Shown here: positions 16,605 through 24,130 of the stretch, one piece after another
How the letters are laid out: every line of letters begins with the position of its first letter
Position numbering within the stretch: the stretch's first letter is position 1
Source of the DNA: Oscillospiraceae bacterium
Lineage (GTDB): Bacteria; Bacillota; Clostridia; Oscillospirales; JAAYXM01
Direction: 5' to 3'
NCBI GenBank assembly: GCA_015067485.1
Contig: SVMJ01000004.1
Coordinates: forward strand, 62,001-126,000
DNA length: 64,000 nucleotides
Made by a program: the position numbers and the translations under genes
The notes under the pieces: generated by a model
What the model was told of the DNA's origin: nothing
Seen by the model: only the letters and a program-made list of their open reading frames with translations
The model's database searches: none

Positions 16605-17861
16605 TTATTCGACGATCTTACCGTCGACGATGGTATATTTGACTTTCCCGTACAAATGATAGTTCAGATACGGAGTGTTTTTGCTCTTGCTTGCAATATC
16701 CGCTTCACTCACGATCCATTCTTCTTCCGGATCGAAAATGACGAAGTCTGCCGGGGCATTCTGCTCCAATTTGCCTGCAGGGATGCCCAGAATTTCTGCC
16801 GGATTACAAGTGAACTTGGAAAGCATCTCGCTCATGGTCATGTACCCCGGGCGCACCAGGCTGGTGATGGCAACTGCAAGTGCGGTTTCAAAGCCGATGA
16901 TGCCGTTGGGTGCAGCCGAGAAGCCTTTGCCCTTTTCGTCCGCGTGGTGGGGAGCATGGTCGGTCGCGATCGCATCGATCGTGCCGTTGCACAACCCTTC
17001 AATGATCGCACGCACATCTTCTTTCGTGCGAAGCGGCGGGTTCATTTTTGCATTGGCGTTGCGCCCTTCGCAAATTTCATCGGTGAGCGAGAAATAGTGC
17101 GGGCAGGTTTCCGCGGTAACCGGGATGCCGCGTGCTTTCGCATCGCGAATGAGTTCAACACTGCCTTTGGTGCTGATGTGTGCGATGTGTACCGGTGCGC
17201 CCGTGACCGATGCAAGCACGATTTCACGCGCCACCATACACTCTTCTGCGGCGGGGCTGATGCCTTGCACGCCGAGTTTTTTCGATACCGCGCCGTCATG
17301 GATGACCCCGTCTTTGAGCGTGGGTTCTTCACAATGGGAGGTAACGGTCAGTCCGAGTTTTTTTGCCAAAAGCAAAGTATCACGCATCATTTTGGCACTT
17401 GCAACCGGAAGTCCGTCATCGCTCACGCCGACCGCGCCCGCTTCTTTCAGAGCGGCAAAATCGGTCATCTGTTCACCCTTCATGCCTTGAGAAATCGAAG
17501 CAAACGGGTAAACGTGCACACTTGCAGGTGCGTTTTTCACAAATGAAATCAAATCCGTGCTATCAAGCGGTGGAGTGGTGTTCGGCATACAGGCGATGCT
17601 GGTAAACCCGCCCTTTGCCGCACTCTTGGTGCCGCTTGCGATGTCTTCTTTATGGGTTTGACCCGGTTCTCTCAAGTGGCAATGCATATCCACCAAGCCC
17701 GGGGCAACGATGAGACCGCGCACATCCAGACTTTCCCCGTCAGGCTTGCCCCCGGGGTATTTGATGTCGACGATCTTGCCGTTTTCGATCACGATGTCAC
17801 CCACATTACAAAGGCCGGTTTTCGGATCGATCACACGACCGTTTTGGATCCAAAATCTCAT
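16605..17861 (-). CDS. pyrC: Dihydroorotase
   Basis: 418 residues, class I dihydroorotase. The first metal site is HCHLREPG (His60, His62). Further metal ligands are in TSHCEEP and VHIAHISTKGSVELI, and the catalytic ATDHAPHH is near residue 300. It closes carbamoyl-aspartate to dihydroorotate. The start is set at 17861 by GAGGTG upstream; an in-frame codon at 17957 lies inside the lipoprotein gene. PyrB and the carbamoyl-phosphate synthase genes are not in view. Confidence 0.96.
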   Translation of the reverse strand: MRFWIQNGRVIDPKTGLCNVGDIVIENGKIVDIKYPGGKPDGESLDVRGLIVAPGLVDMHCHLREPGQTHKEDIASGTKSAAKGGFTSIACMPNTTPPLDSTDLISFVKNAPASVHVYPFASISQGMKGEQMTDFAALKEAGAVGVSDDGLPVASAKMMRDTLLLAKKLGLTVTSHCEEPTLKDGVIHDGAVSKKLGVQGISPAAEECMVAREIVLASVTGAPVHIAHISTKGSVELIRDAKARGIPVTAETCPHYFSLTDEICEGRNANAKMNPPLRTKEDVRAIIEGLCNGTIDAIATDHAPHHADEKGKGFSAAPNGIIGFETALAVAITSLVRPGYMTMSEMLSKFTCNPAEILGIPAGKLEQNAPADFVIFDPEEEWIVSEADIASKSKNTPYLNYHLYGKVKYTIVDGKIVE

Positions 17862-17869
17862 ATCACACC

Positions 17870-18460
17870 TCAATCTTCCGCAACCACCCAAATCTTTTGG
17901 GTGATTCTCCCATTTTGTGTGTGCAGTTGTACACTGCTTCCGTCTTCGTTGTACCAAGAATAAATCTTGGATTCATCCACCGCGTTGTTCTGACTGTATT
18001 CGCAAACGATCTCAAGACCCGGTCCACCAAAGAGTTCTTCGGCTTTGGAAATTTTATCCTTTTCGTTGACCTGCGAGAGCGCGTCTTCGGTGTATCCGTT
18101 TGCAAACGGAATGAGATCCTTCGAATGGTTGTAGTACAGGGTTTTCGCGCGGACTTTCCCTTCAAAGTTATATAACACATTGACACCGCAACTCTTTTCG
18201 TCGCTTAAATATGCGACATACATCACTTCGCCCAGATCGTCTTTGCGCTCCACACCCGGACCGAACAGCGCTTCGACATCTTCACGGGTCATGGTGCGGT
18301 CTACCTGATCGTAGTAGGAATAGAGTTCTTCCACAGTTTCGGGCGGAATCGCGTTGGGATCAACCCGCGGGATCTCTGTGGTAGACTCGGGCCACGGCAT
18401 ACAGGACGTGCACAAAAGCGCAATCAGAACAAGCGAAAAAACAAGAGAAAATTTTTTCAT
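17870..18460 (-). CDS. Putative lipoprotein with two similar alpha/beta segments
   Basis: 196 residues. A signal peptide (KKFSLVFSLVLIALL) ends at LCTSC, an imperfect lipobox with Cys rather than an aliphatic residue at -3. The mature part has two segments that resemble each other, MTREDVEALFGPGVE and ISKAEELFGGPGLEI, each followed by beta-strand-like sequence. This suggests a tandem small domain of the BamE/BLIP kind; that is inference. It lies 8 bp before pyrC and may share its transcript. The start at 18460 is preferred over 18469 because AAAGGA is at a proper distance. Confidence 0.6.
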   Translation of the reverse strand: MKKFSLVFSLVLIALLCTSCMPWPESTTEIPRVDPNAIPPETVEELYSYYDQVDRTMTREDVEALFGPGVERKDDLGEVMYVAYLSDEKSCGVNVLYNFEGKVRAKTLYYNHSKDLIPFANGYTEDALSQVNEKDKISKAEELFGGPGLEIVCEYSQNNAVDESKIYSWYNEDGSSVQLHTQNGRITQKIWVVAED

Positions 18461-18543
18461 AAAAACCATTCCTTTCCGCCGTTAAAACACGTGGTTTTCG
18501 GCAACAATAACAATGTCAATTAAAATCTCAGGAGGATGCAAGT

Positions 18544-18723
18544 ATGAACTCATTCATGAAAGGGATGACGACCGGCGTCCTGCTCAGCAGTGCCGCGGTG
18601 GCAACGGTAGCGACCATGATGCCCAAAAGCACGAAAAGCAAACGTGCGGTCAAGCACAATGCGGAAAAAGCGCTCAAGGCAATGGGCGGCTTCATTGACA
18701 ATGTCCAGTCCATTTTAGACTGA
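18544..18723 (+). CDS. Small YtxH-like membrane-associated protein
   Basis: 59 residues. A glycine- and alanine-rich hydrophobic segment (GMTTGVLLSSAAVATVATMM) is followed by a basic stretch (KSTKSKRAVKH) and a short amphipathic end. This is the plan of YtxH/general-stress-type small proteins in Firmicutes. A very strong AGGAGG site lies 9 nt before the ATG, which is the main evidence that it is translated. It is divergent from the lipoprotein gene. Function is unknown. Confidence 0.7.
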   Translation: MNSFMKGMTTGVLLSSAAVATVATMMPKSTKSKRAVKHNAEKALKAMGGFIDNVQSILD

Positions 18724-18735
18724 TTTTCCCCTCTC

Positions 18736-18760
18736 AATGTCGGAACACACTTCCGACATT
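18736..18760. other. Perfect hairpin after the YtxH-like gene
   Basis: AATGTCGGAA (18736-18745) and TTCCGACATT (18751-18760). No T-run follows on either strand, so it is either a weak terminator or a 3'-end stabiliser. Confidence 0.45.
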
Positions 18761-18837
18761 ACATATAGTATAACAGACTGTGCAAGGTAAACTCAATGAC
18801 TTTTTTGTTAATTTCTGAAAATCTTTCAAAATAATGC

Positions 18838-18866
18838 TTGCATTTTTCAAAATGCTGTGGTATTAT
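18838..18866 (+). promoter_or_regulatory. Promoter of tRNA-Arg
   Basis: TTGCAT (18838-18843) and TATTAT (18861-18866) with 17 bp between, 22 bp before the tRNA. Confidence 0.7.
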
Positions 18867-18888
18867 TGATAAGCATTCGTTGAGATGT

Positions 18889-18965
18889 GCGCTCGTAGCT
18901 CAGCTGGATAGAGTACTTGACTACGAATCAAGGGGTCACAGGTTCGAATCCTGTCGGGCGTGCCA
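18889..18965 (+). tRNA. tRNA-Arg (anticodon ACG)
   Basis: Cloverleaf with acceptor GCGCTCG/CGGGCGT (G-U pairs allowed), D-arm, anticodon loop CTACGAA with anticodon ACG (read as ICG), T-arm GGTTCGAATCC and encoded CCA. Confidence 0.95.
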
Positions 18966-18966
18966 C

Positions 18967-19007
18967 AAAAAGACCACATTTGTCCGTCGGACAAATGTGG
19001 TCTTTTT
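18967..19007 (+). terminator. Terminator of tRNA-Arg
   Basis: A 19-bp perfect stem (AAAAAGACCACATTTGTCC with its complement) and a 3-nt loop, starting right after the CCA and ending in five T. Confidence 0.9.
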
Positions 19008-19009
19008 GC

Positions 19010-19150
19010 ATGATGTTTGCCTGTCGTCAAATGATGACGCTAACGCTAATGATGTTTTCTTCGGAAATGATGTCGCTTCGCGAATGTTGCGGGCAAACAT
19101 CACATCATTGCGAGAAAAGCGAGCAACATCATGAAGCGAAGCATCACACC
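19010..19150. repeat. Array of small hairpins spaced by ATGATGT
   Basis: Short palindromes, TTTC-TTCG-GAAA (19056-19067), CGC-TTC-GCG (19074-19082) and TTGC-GG-GCAA (19087-19096), are separated by ATGATGT (19010-19016, 19049-19055, 19067-19073). The right half uses the complement ACATCAT (e.g. 19126-19132), so the whole array is itself roughly inverted around 19090-19100. It lies between the tRNA-Arg terminator and the promoter of the four-helix-bundle gene. It is not coding. Confidence 0.65.
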
Positions 19151-19160
19151 ATGTACATCG

Positions 19161-19189
19161 TTGAAAAATTTTACTGTTTATGGTATAGT
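19161..19189 (+). promoter_or_regulatory. Promoter of the four-helix-bundle gene
   Basis: TTGAAA (19161-19166) and TATAGT (19184-19189), 17-bp spacer, 24 bp before the start codon. Confidence 0.65.
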
Positions 19190-19212
19190 AAATCGAAAAG
19201 GGGGCATTTTTT

Positions 19213-19565
19213 ATGAAAGATAATAAACTTGCCACACTTTCTATGGATTTTTCGGTTGAGATTATCAATCTTGTAAAGCACTTAAAATCAAACCACGAAT
19301 CAATCGTTTCCAATCAAATCGGCAGAAGCGGGACTTCCATTGGCGCCAATATCCACGAAGCGCAATATGCGCAGAGCAAAAAGATTTTATCTCTAAACTG
19401 GAAATTGCGCTAAAAGAAGCAAGCGAAGCAAGTTATTGGCTGAAACTTATGTACGAAACCAAAAGAATCAATATCGAGACCTATCAAAACACCGAAAGCC
19501 TGTGCGGAAATATTCGTAGACTTCTAATCGCATCTTGCAAGACGGCAAAACAAACAAAGGAGTGA
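19213..19565 (+). pseudogene. Four-helix-bundle (S23/Avd-like) protein, frameshifted
   Basis: The first frame gives KDNKLATLSMDFSVEIINL, NQIGRSGTSIGANIHEAQYA, then breaks off at a stop at 19411. Reading one base back from the A5-G run (19378-19383) restores the family sequence DFISKLEIALKEASEASYWL to a TGA at 19563, about 117 residues in all. This matches the small four-helix-bundle family found in 23S rRNA intervening sequences and related to the Avd protein of diversity-generating retroelements. A missing A in the homopolymer is the simplest cause; -1 slippage or an assembly error are alternatives. The last codons (AAGGAG TGA) form the ribosome site of the next gene. Confidence 0.8.
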
Positions 19566-19569
19566 TATT

Positions 19570-19941
19570 ATGTTTACATTTGCACACAACAACTTCAATG
19601 TCCGTGATCTTGACAAATCCCTTGCTTTCTACAAAGAAGCACTCGGGCTTCATGAAGTCCGCCGCAAAACCGCAGAAGACGGAAGTTTTATCCTTGTGTT
19701 TCTCGGCGATGCCGCAGGAAGTCAGCATCAGCTCGAACTCACCTGGCTGCGCGACTGGGACCGCCCGTATAACCTGGGTGACAACGAGATCCACCTTGCG
19801 TTCAAGGCAGACGATATGGATGCCGCCCACGCACTCCACGAGAAGATGGGCTGCATCTGCTTCGAGAACAAGGCGATGGGCATTTACTTCATCTCAGACC
19901 CCGACGGATACTGGCTCGAGATCGTCCCTGCGAAAAGATAA
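19570..19941 (+). CDS. gloA: Glyoxalase I-type VOC family protein
   Basis: 123 residues, one VOC domain made of two beta-alpha-beta-beta-beta modules: HNNFNVRDLDKSLAFYKEAL at the N-terminus and EIHLAFKADDMDAAHALH in the second half. Likely metal ligands are His6, the Glu of LELTW, the His of EIHLAF and the Glu of YWLEIVP, as in lactoylglutathione lyases. It would detoxify methylglyoxal with a thiol cofactor; which thiol is unknown in this lineage. It is read from the four-helix-bundle promoter unless a promoter is hidden in that gene. AAGGAG overlaps the upstream stop. Confidence 0.85.
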   Translation: MFTFAHNNFNVRDLDKSLAFYKEALGLHEVRRKTAEDGSFILVFLGDAAGSQHQLELTWLRDWDRPYNLGDNEIHLAFKADDMDAAHALHEKMGCICFENKAMGIYFISDPDGYWLEIVPAKR

Positions 19942-20251
19942 AAAAGGTCGAACCTTCGGCGGCTTCACATAGGGATCATTCGTCTTATGACGGGATTTCG
20001 CGTCCATAGCATCACAAAAACCACTTGGGATCCGCCAGGATTCCCGCGTAATTTTTGCTCGCTCTGAATCACGAAATCCTCGGCATAAGATGCGTTGCAG
20101 TTTTGAGACAGACATTTTTCGTGAAGACAAAGAAGAAAAGCACCGAAAATCCTGACGGATTTCGGTGCTTTTTGATGCAGTATTCGCGGAAAAGGGCGTA
20201 TCAAAACCGATTTCTCCCTATATGAAGACGCCGTTCAGGTTCGACCTTTTT
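19941..20251. mobile_element. 311-bp element with terminal inverted repeats (MITE-like)
   Basis: This fills the convergent gap between gloA and gdhA. The ends are perfect 15-bp inverted repeats, AAAAAGGTCGAACCT (19941-19955) and its complement (20237-20251). Just inside, 19957-19975 and 20215-20233 pair 17 of 19 bases. In the middle is a strong hairpin (20136-20173: AAAAGCACCGAAA / TTCGGTGCTTTT) that can end transcription from both sides. Flanking TA is present on both ends, with one extra base on the right. Short open frames inside carry no ribosome site and no known domain. A pair of merged terminators is the alternative. Confidence 0.55.
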
Positions 20252-20263
20252 CTATGTAAGATT

Positions 20264-21610
20264 TTAGAATACGCCTTCTGCGAGCATTGCTTCCGCGACT
20301 TTCTTGAAGCCTGCGATGTTTGCGCCTGCGATGAGATCGTAGCCCAAACCGACTTCTTCAGCAGCCTTAGCGGATGCATCGTGAATGTTCTTCATGATAA
20401 GACGGAGTTTTGCATCGACTTCAGCCGGCTCCCAGTTGTAACGCATCGAGTTCTGTGCCATTTCAAGAGCACTGGTAGCAACGCCGCCTGCGTTAACTGC
20501 CTTGGACGGAGCAACCAACTTGATGTTCTTCTTCAGGTATTCAACCGCTTCGTTGGTGGTCGGCATATTTGCAACTTCGATGTAGTACTGAACACCGTTT
20601 GCAACGATCTGTTCTGCTTCTTTCATGCCGATTTCGTTCTGATATGCACACGGCATACAGATGTCGACCTTTTCGCCCCAAACCTTTGCGCCCGGAACGA
20701 ACTTGCAGCCGAACTTGTCAGCGTAATCCTGTGCACGGTCACGACCGGAGGAACGCATTTCAAGCAGGAAGTCGATCTTTTCTTTGGTTACGATACCGTC
20801 CGGATCATAGCAGTAGCCGTCCGGACCGGAGATGGTAACAACTTTACCGCCGAGTTCTGCGACCTTTTCGCAAACGCCCCAAGCAACGTTGCCGAAGCCG
20901 GAAACTGCGATGGTCTTGCCCTTGATGGTATCGCCGTAATGTTTGAGAACTTCTTCGAGGTAGTAAACAGCACCGTAGCCGGTCGCTTCCGGACGGAAGT
21001 AGGAACCGCCGTAGGAGAGACCCTTACCGGTGATAACACCGTTCTGCCAAGTAGCCTTGATTCTCTTGTACTGACCATAGAGATAACCCACTTCACGAGC
21101 ACCGACGCCGATGTCACCTGCCGGAACGTCAACGTCCGGACCGATGTGACGGTACAGCTCGGTCATAAATGCCTGACAGAAGCGCATAATTTCATTGTCG
21201 CTCTTGCCACGGGGGTCAAAGTCGGAACCACCCTTACCGCCGCCGATGGGGAGACCGGTAAGGCTGTTCTTAAATGTCTGCTCAAAAGCAAGGAACTTCA
21301 TTGTATCAAGGGTAACCGAAGGATGGAAACGAAGTCCGCCTTTGTACGGACCGATCGCGCCGTTAAACTGGACACGGAAACCACGGTTGGTGTGGAAGTT
21401 GCCCTGATCGTCCTGCCAGGTAACACGGAAAGAGATCTGGCGATCCGGTTCGCAAAGTCTCTCAAGGAGACCAGCCTTCTCGTACTCAGGATGCTGAGCA
21501 ACGATGGGCTCAATGCTGGCAAATACTTCTTCTACCGTCTGGATGAAGAGATCCTCGCCTTTATTGCGAGCTTTTACTTCATCAAGGACTCTTTGCATAT
21601 AGGGTGTCAT
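20264..21610 (-). CDS. gdhA: Glutamate dehydrogenase (NADP-type, hexameric)
   Basis: 448 residues, normal for the small hexameric enzyme. The substrate region GPYKGGLRFHPSV contains the catalytic-site lysine, GLPIGGGKGGSDFDPRG follows, and the nucleotide-binding VSGFGNVAWG is in the second domain. It interconverts 2-oxoglutarate plus ammonium and glutamate. The start at 21610 has GGAGG 8 nt upstream. It has its own promoter at 21684-21711 and an inverted repeat in the leader. The coenzyme assignment is from overall similarity, not from a decisive residue. Confidence 0.96.
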   Translation of the reverse strand: MTPYMQRVLDEVKARNKGEDLFIQTVEEVFASIEPIVAQHPEYEKAGLLERLCEPDRQISFRVTWQDDQGNFHTNRGFRVQFNGAIGPYKGGLRFHPSVTLDTMKFLAFEQTFKNSLTGLPIGGGKGGSDFDPRGKSDNEIMRFCQAFMTELYRHIGPDVDVPAGDIGVGAREVGYLYGQYKRIKATWQNGVITGKGLSYGGSYFRPEATGYGAVYYLEEVLKHYGDTIKGKTIAVSGFGNVAWGVCEKVAELGGKVVTISGPDGYCYDPDGIVTKEKIDFLLEMRSSGRDRAQDYADKFGCKFVPGAKVWGEKVDICMPCAYQNEIGMKEAEQIVANGVQYYIEVANMPTTNEAVEYLKKNIKLVAPSKAVNAGGVATSALEMAQNSMRYNWEPAEVDAKLRLIMKNIHDASAKAAEEVGLGYDLIAGANIAGFKKVAEAMLAEGVF

Positions 21611-21639
21611 TTCAGTTACCTCCAATATGTAGTAATAAA

Positions 21640-21671
21640 TGAATTAATCAATGGCTGAACGAATTAATTCA
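21640..21671 (-). promoter_or_regulatory. Inverted repeat in the gdhA leader, possible operator
   Basis: TGAATTAAT (21640-21648) and ATTAATTCA (21663-21671), 14 bp apart, between the promoter and the start codon. The protein that binds is unknown. Confidence 0.45.
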
Positions 21672-21683
21672 CTGACTGTCTTT

Positions 21684-21711
21684 ATTATAACACTATAAAA
21701 AATAAAGTCAA
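21684..21711 (-). promoter_or_regulatory. Promoter of gdhA
   Basis: On the minus strand TTGACT (21706-21711) and TATAAT (21684-21689), 16-bp spacer. Confidence 0.75.
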
Positions 21712-21821
21712 ATAAAAAGGCGAATTAAATAGAAAAAGCACAGTTTCGCCCAAAATCGAAAAAAATGCAAAGTTTGATACCTGCAGGAAGTGTATGTACG
21801 TCCATCTCAAAATAGTACGAA

Positions 21822-21842
21822 GCCGAACCAAAAAGGTTCGGC
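21822..21842 (-). terminator. Hairpin after the ROK gene
   Basis: GCCGAACC, a 5-nt loop and GGTTCGGC, 7 bp past the ROK stop on the minus strand. The T-run is poor, so termination may be weak. Confidence 0.5.
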
Positions 21843-21848
21843 GTCTTT

Positions 21849-23057
21849 TCATTGTACCAAGAATTCGTTGACATCGAAGATTTGTGAGAGCAGGTATTTT
21901 GCGCAACCGTTGGTAACCGCATTCTTCTTCGAGCAAGAATACGCCACAAGTGTACGGTTCAGCACCGAGCGGCTCACATATCTCTTGAGTTTCTGTCTGA
22001 GCAGTTCCAGAAACTCTTCGCCGAGTTCGCAGATTCTGCCGCCGACCACCACTTCTTCCGGGTTCATGACACAGATGACATTCCCGACTGCAAGTGCGAT
22101 GTACTCGCACGCTTCGTCCACAATACGGACTGCAAGCGGATCGTTTTTCTGGAATGCACGTGCGATGTGATGGAACGGAATGGTTCCGTCGCGGTGCGGT
22201 GCGACCGTGGTCTCCGCGCCCGCGTTCATTTCCGCGGTGAAACGTTCTTTGATCGCCAAAACACTTGCAAGTGCTTCGAGTTTATTTGCTTTCGGGTCTT
22301 CGCCTACCCCGACGATGATCTGACCGATTTCGCCCGCATAACCGGAAGCACCGGTGTAGAGTTGGTCATCGATGATCATACCGCCACCGATGCCTTCGTT
22401 GATATTGAGATAGATCAAGTTGTGGATCTCACGGGGAGATTCAAACTTTTCGCTATACGCGCAGAAGCACGATTCGGTTCCCATTTTCACAGGAATTCTG
22501 CGAAAACGGCTCTGTAAGGCTTTGAAAAATTCATTGTTTTCGTCCACCGGGATAACAGAAGATTCCACCACGCGGCGTGCATCTTTGTCCACAAGTGCCG
22601 GCACACCCACGCAGATCCCGAACAGTTTTTCTTCGCGTATCTTGAGTTTTTTCATCAAGCGCTCAATCGCGCCGATGAGTTCACCGCCGAGAGTATCCCA
22701 GTCTTCGATCTCTTTTTGCACCGAATCCACACGGACGCCGCAAAGGTCATAGAGTTCCAGCCAAAACCCTTCTGCGACCAGTTCGATCCCTACGACGTGA
22801 CCGCCATTCGGATTGACCTCGATCAAGATCGGTTTGCGACCGCTCGTGTTCGACTCGCCTGCGCCACACTCCGCGACCATTCCGCTTGCAATCAACTCAT
22901 CCACCAAACTGGATACCGTGGTCGGGCTAAGCCCCGTGATATGTGCGATCTCGGCACGTGAGGTTTGCCCATACTGATTGATCAAGTGGAACACGAGGGA
23001 CAGATTTGCCGCTTTTACCAGTTGTAAATTGGCGGTTCGCTGTTTCTTGTTTGCCAT
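21849..23057 (-). CDS. ROK-family transcriptional regulator with altered signature
   Basis: 402 residues. The N-terminal winged helix (VFHLINQYGQTSRAEIAHITGLSPTTVSSLVDEL) is followed by a ROK sugar-kinase-like domain (GIGGGMIIDDQLYTGASGYAGEIG). The usual EIGH is EIGQ here, and the zinc-binding CxCGxxGCxE motif that should follow is missing altogether. It therefore probably has no kinase activity and an atypical fold in this loop. It is the last gene of the sugar cluster and most likely its repressor or ligand sensor. AAGGGAAG precedes the ATG. Confidence 0.85.
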   Translation of the reverse strand: MANKKQRTANLQLVKAANLSLVFHLINQYGQTSRAEIAHITGLSPTTVSSLVDELIASGMVAECGAGESNTSGRKPILIEVNPNGGHVVGIELVAEGFWLELYDLCGVRVDSVQKEIEDWDTLGGELIGAIERLMKKLKIREEKLFGICVGVPALVDKDARRVVESSVIPVDENNEFFKALQSRFRRIPVKMGTESCFCAYSEKFESPREIHNLIYLNINEGIGGGMIIDDQLYTGASGYAGEIGQIIVGVGEDPKANKLEALASVLAIKERFTAEMNAGAETTVAPHRDGTIPFHHIARAFQKNDPLAVRIVDEACEYIALAVGNVICVMNPEEVVVGGRICELGEEFLELLRQKLKRYVSRSVLNRTLVAYSCSKKNAVTNGCAKYLLSQIFDVNEFLVQ

Positions 23058-23088
23058 TTTCTTCCCTTCTTCCCTTTTTCCCTATTCC

Positions 23089-24027
23089 TTATGTATTTGC
23101 CTCGATAAATTTCTTGATCTCAGCATAAGGACGAATTCCGGTGGTCGCGCCCACCGCCTGTACGCAGTGTGCGCCGACCGCGTTTCCGAGCACGCAGCAA
23201 TCGCGCATGGGAAGACCGATAGAAAGCCCATACAGGAAACCTGCACAGAACGAGTCGCCCGCGCCCGTGGTGTCTTTGGCTTCCACGGTGAACCGCGGGA
23301 CGTACTTCCCTTCGGCTTCGCGGCTTTCACGGTAATAAGAGCCGCGGCTGCCCATCTTGATTGCAACGTGTTTTACCCCGTAATCAAAGAAGACGTCTGC
23401 GATTTTATCCGGGTCGGTCTCTCCCGAGAGTTCACATGCTTCTTCAATACTCGGAAGGAAATAATCTACATACTGAAGTGCCGGACCGAGCAAATCCATC
23501 CAGCGACCGCTGTCATCCCACGCGGTGTCAAGCGCGGTGATCTTACCCATTTCCTTAGCACGTTTGAGCACACGGGCGCACGGCTCACCGTCAAAACCAT
23601 CCATCAGCATAGACCCTGCCACGAAGACGATTTTGGATTCTTCGATCACGTCAAAATTCACGTCCTGATCGGTAAATGCCGCGTTGGAACTTTTGCAATG
23701 CAGGAAGGTTCTCTCGCCGCTGCTTTCCACCAAAACGACCGATGCGGAAGTGTCCACCGAATCATCCACGATGAGACCATCGGTATTGACTTGGTACTGG
23801 CTCAAAACGCCTTTGAGATGCATTCCAAATCCGTCGTTTCCGATTTTACCCAAGATCGCGGTTTTCGCGCCAAGAATTGCGAGATCCGCCGCCGCGCTCA
23901 TCGCACAGCCGCCGTTATACAGACGCAAACTGTCGATGAGTCCGAGTTTTCCCGATTCCGGGATGGTGTCTACGGTTTTGCAAATGACGTCTGCAACCAA
24001 AATTCCAATACAAGCGATATCATGCAT
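23089..24027 (-). CDS. PfkB-family sugar kinase
   Basis: 312 residues. The N-terminal signature region is LRLYNGGCAMSAAADLAILG, and the C-terminal one is AKDTTGAGDSFCAGFLYG with the catalytic Asp. It phosphorylates a sugar or sugar-like alcohol in the cytoplasm; the substrate is not predictable within the ribokinase family. It lies between the dehydrogenase and the ROK regulator of the cluster. The AAAGG site is about 11 nt from the ATG, somewhat far. Confidence 0.88.
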   Translation of the reverse strand: MHDIACIGILVADVICKTVDTIPESGKLGLIDSLRLYNGGCAMSAAADLAILGAKTAILGKIGNDGFGMHLKGVLSQYQVNTDGLIVDDSVDTSASVVLVESSGERTFLHCKSSNAAFTDQDVNFDVIEESKIVFVAGSMLMDGFDGEPCARVLKRAKEMGKITALDTAWDDSGRWMDLLGPALQYVDYFLPSIEEACELSGETDPDKIADVFFDYGVKHVAIKMGSRGSYYRESREAEGKYVPRFTVEAKDTTGAGDSFCAGFLYGLSIGLPMRDCCVLGNAVGAHCVQAVGATTGIRPYAEIKKFIEANT

Positions 24028-24055
24028 GGTTTACACAACCTTTCTTTATCTATAT

Positions 24056-24126
24056 AACAAAGCAAAACAGATAGTAACCGCTATCTGCTTTGCTTTGTTG
24101 CGGATGCCGGGATGCGGCATCCGCAA
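24056..24126 (-). other. Two strong hairpins between the dehydrogenase and kinase genes
   Basis: 24056-24099 pairs 19 bases with one mismatch around a 6-nt loop. 24098-24126 pairs TTGCGGATGCCG with CGGCATCCGCAA perfectly. No T-run follows on the minus strand. They may protect or process the operon mRNA, or lower expression of the kinase and regulator. Confidence 0.6.
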
Positions 24127-24130
24127 AATC

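Noticed and set aside
19965-20204. Short minus-strand frame inside the 311-bp element
   Set aside because: No ribosome site and no known domain; it crosses the internal terminator hairpin. I treat it as non-coding sequence of the element.
20165-21658. A 497-codon plus-strand frame opposite gdhA
   Set aside because: Shadow of gdhA, which has complete family motifs, promoter and ribosome site on the other strand.
24056-24126. Operon-splitting terminator between the dehydrogenase and kinase genes
   Set aside because: Both hairpins lack a T-run on the minus strand and no promoter is visible after them; a processing or attenuating role is more likely than full termination.
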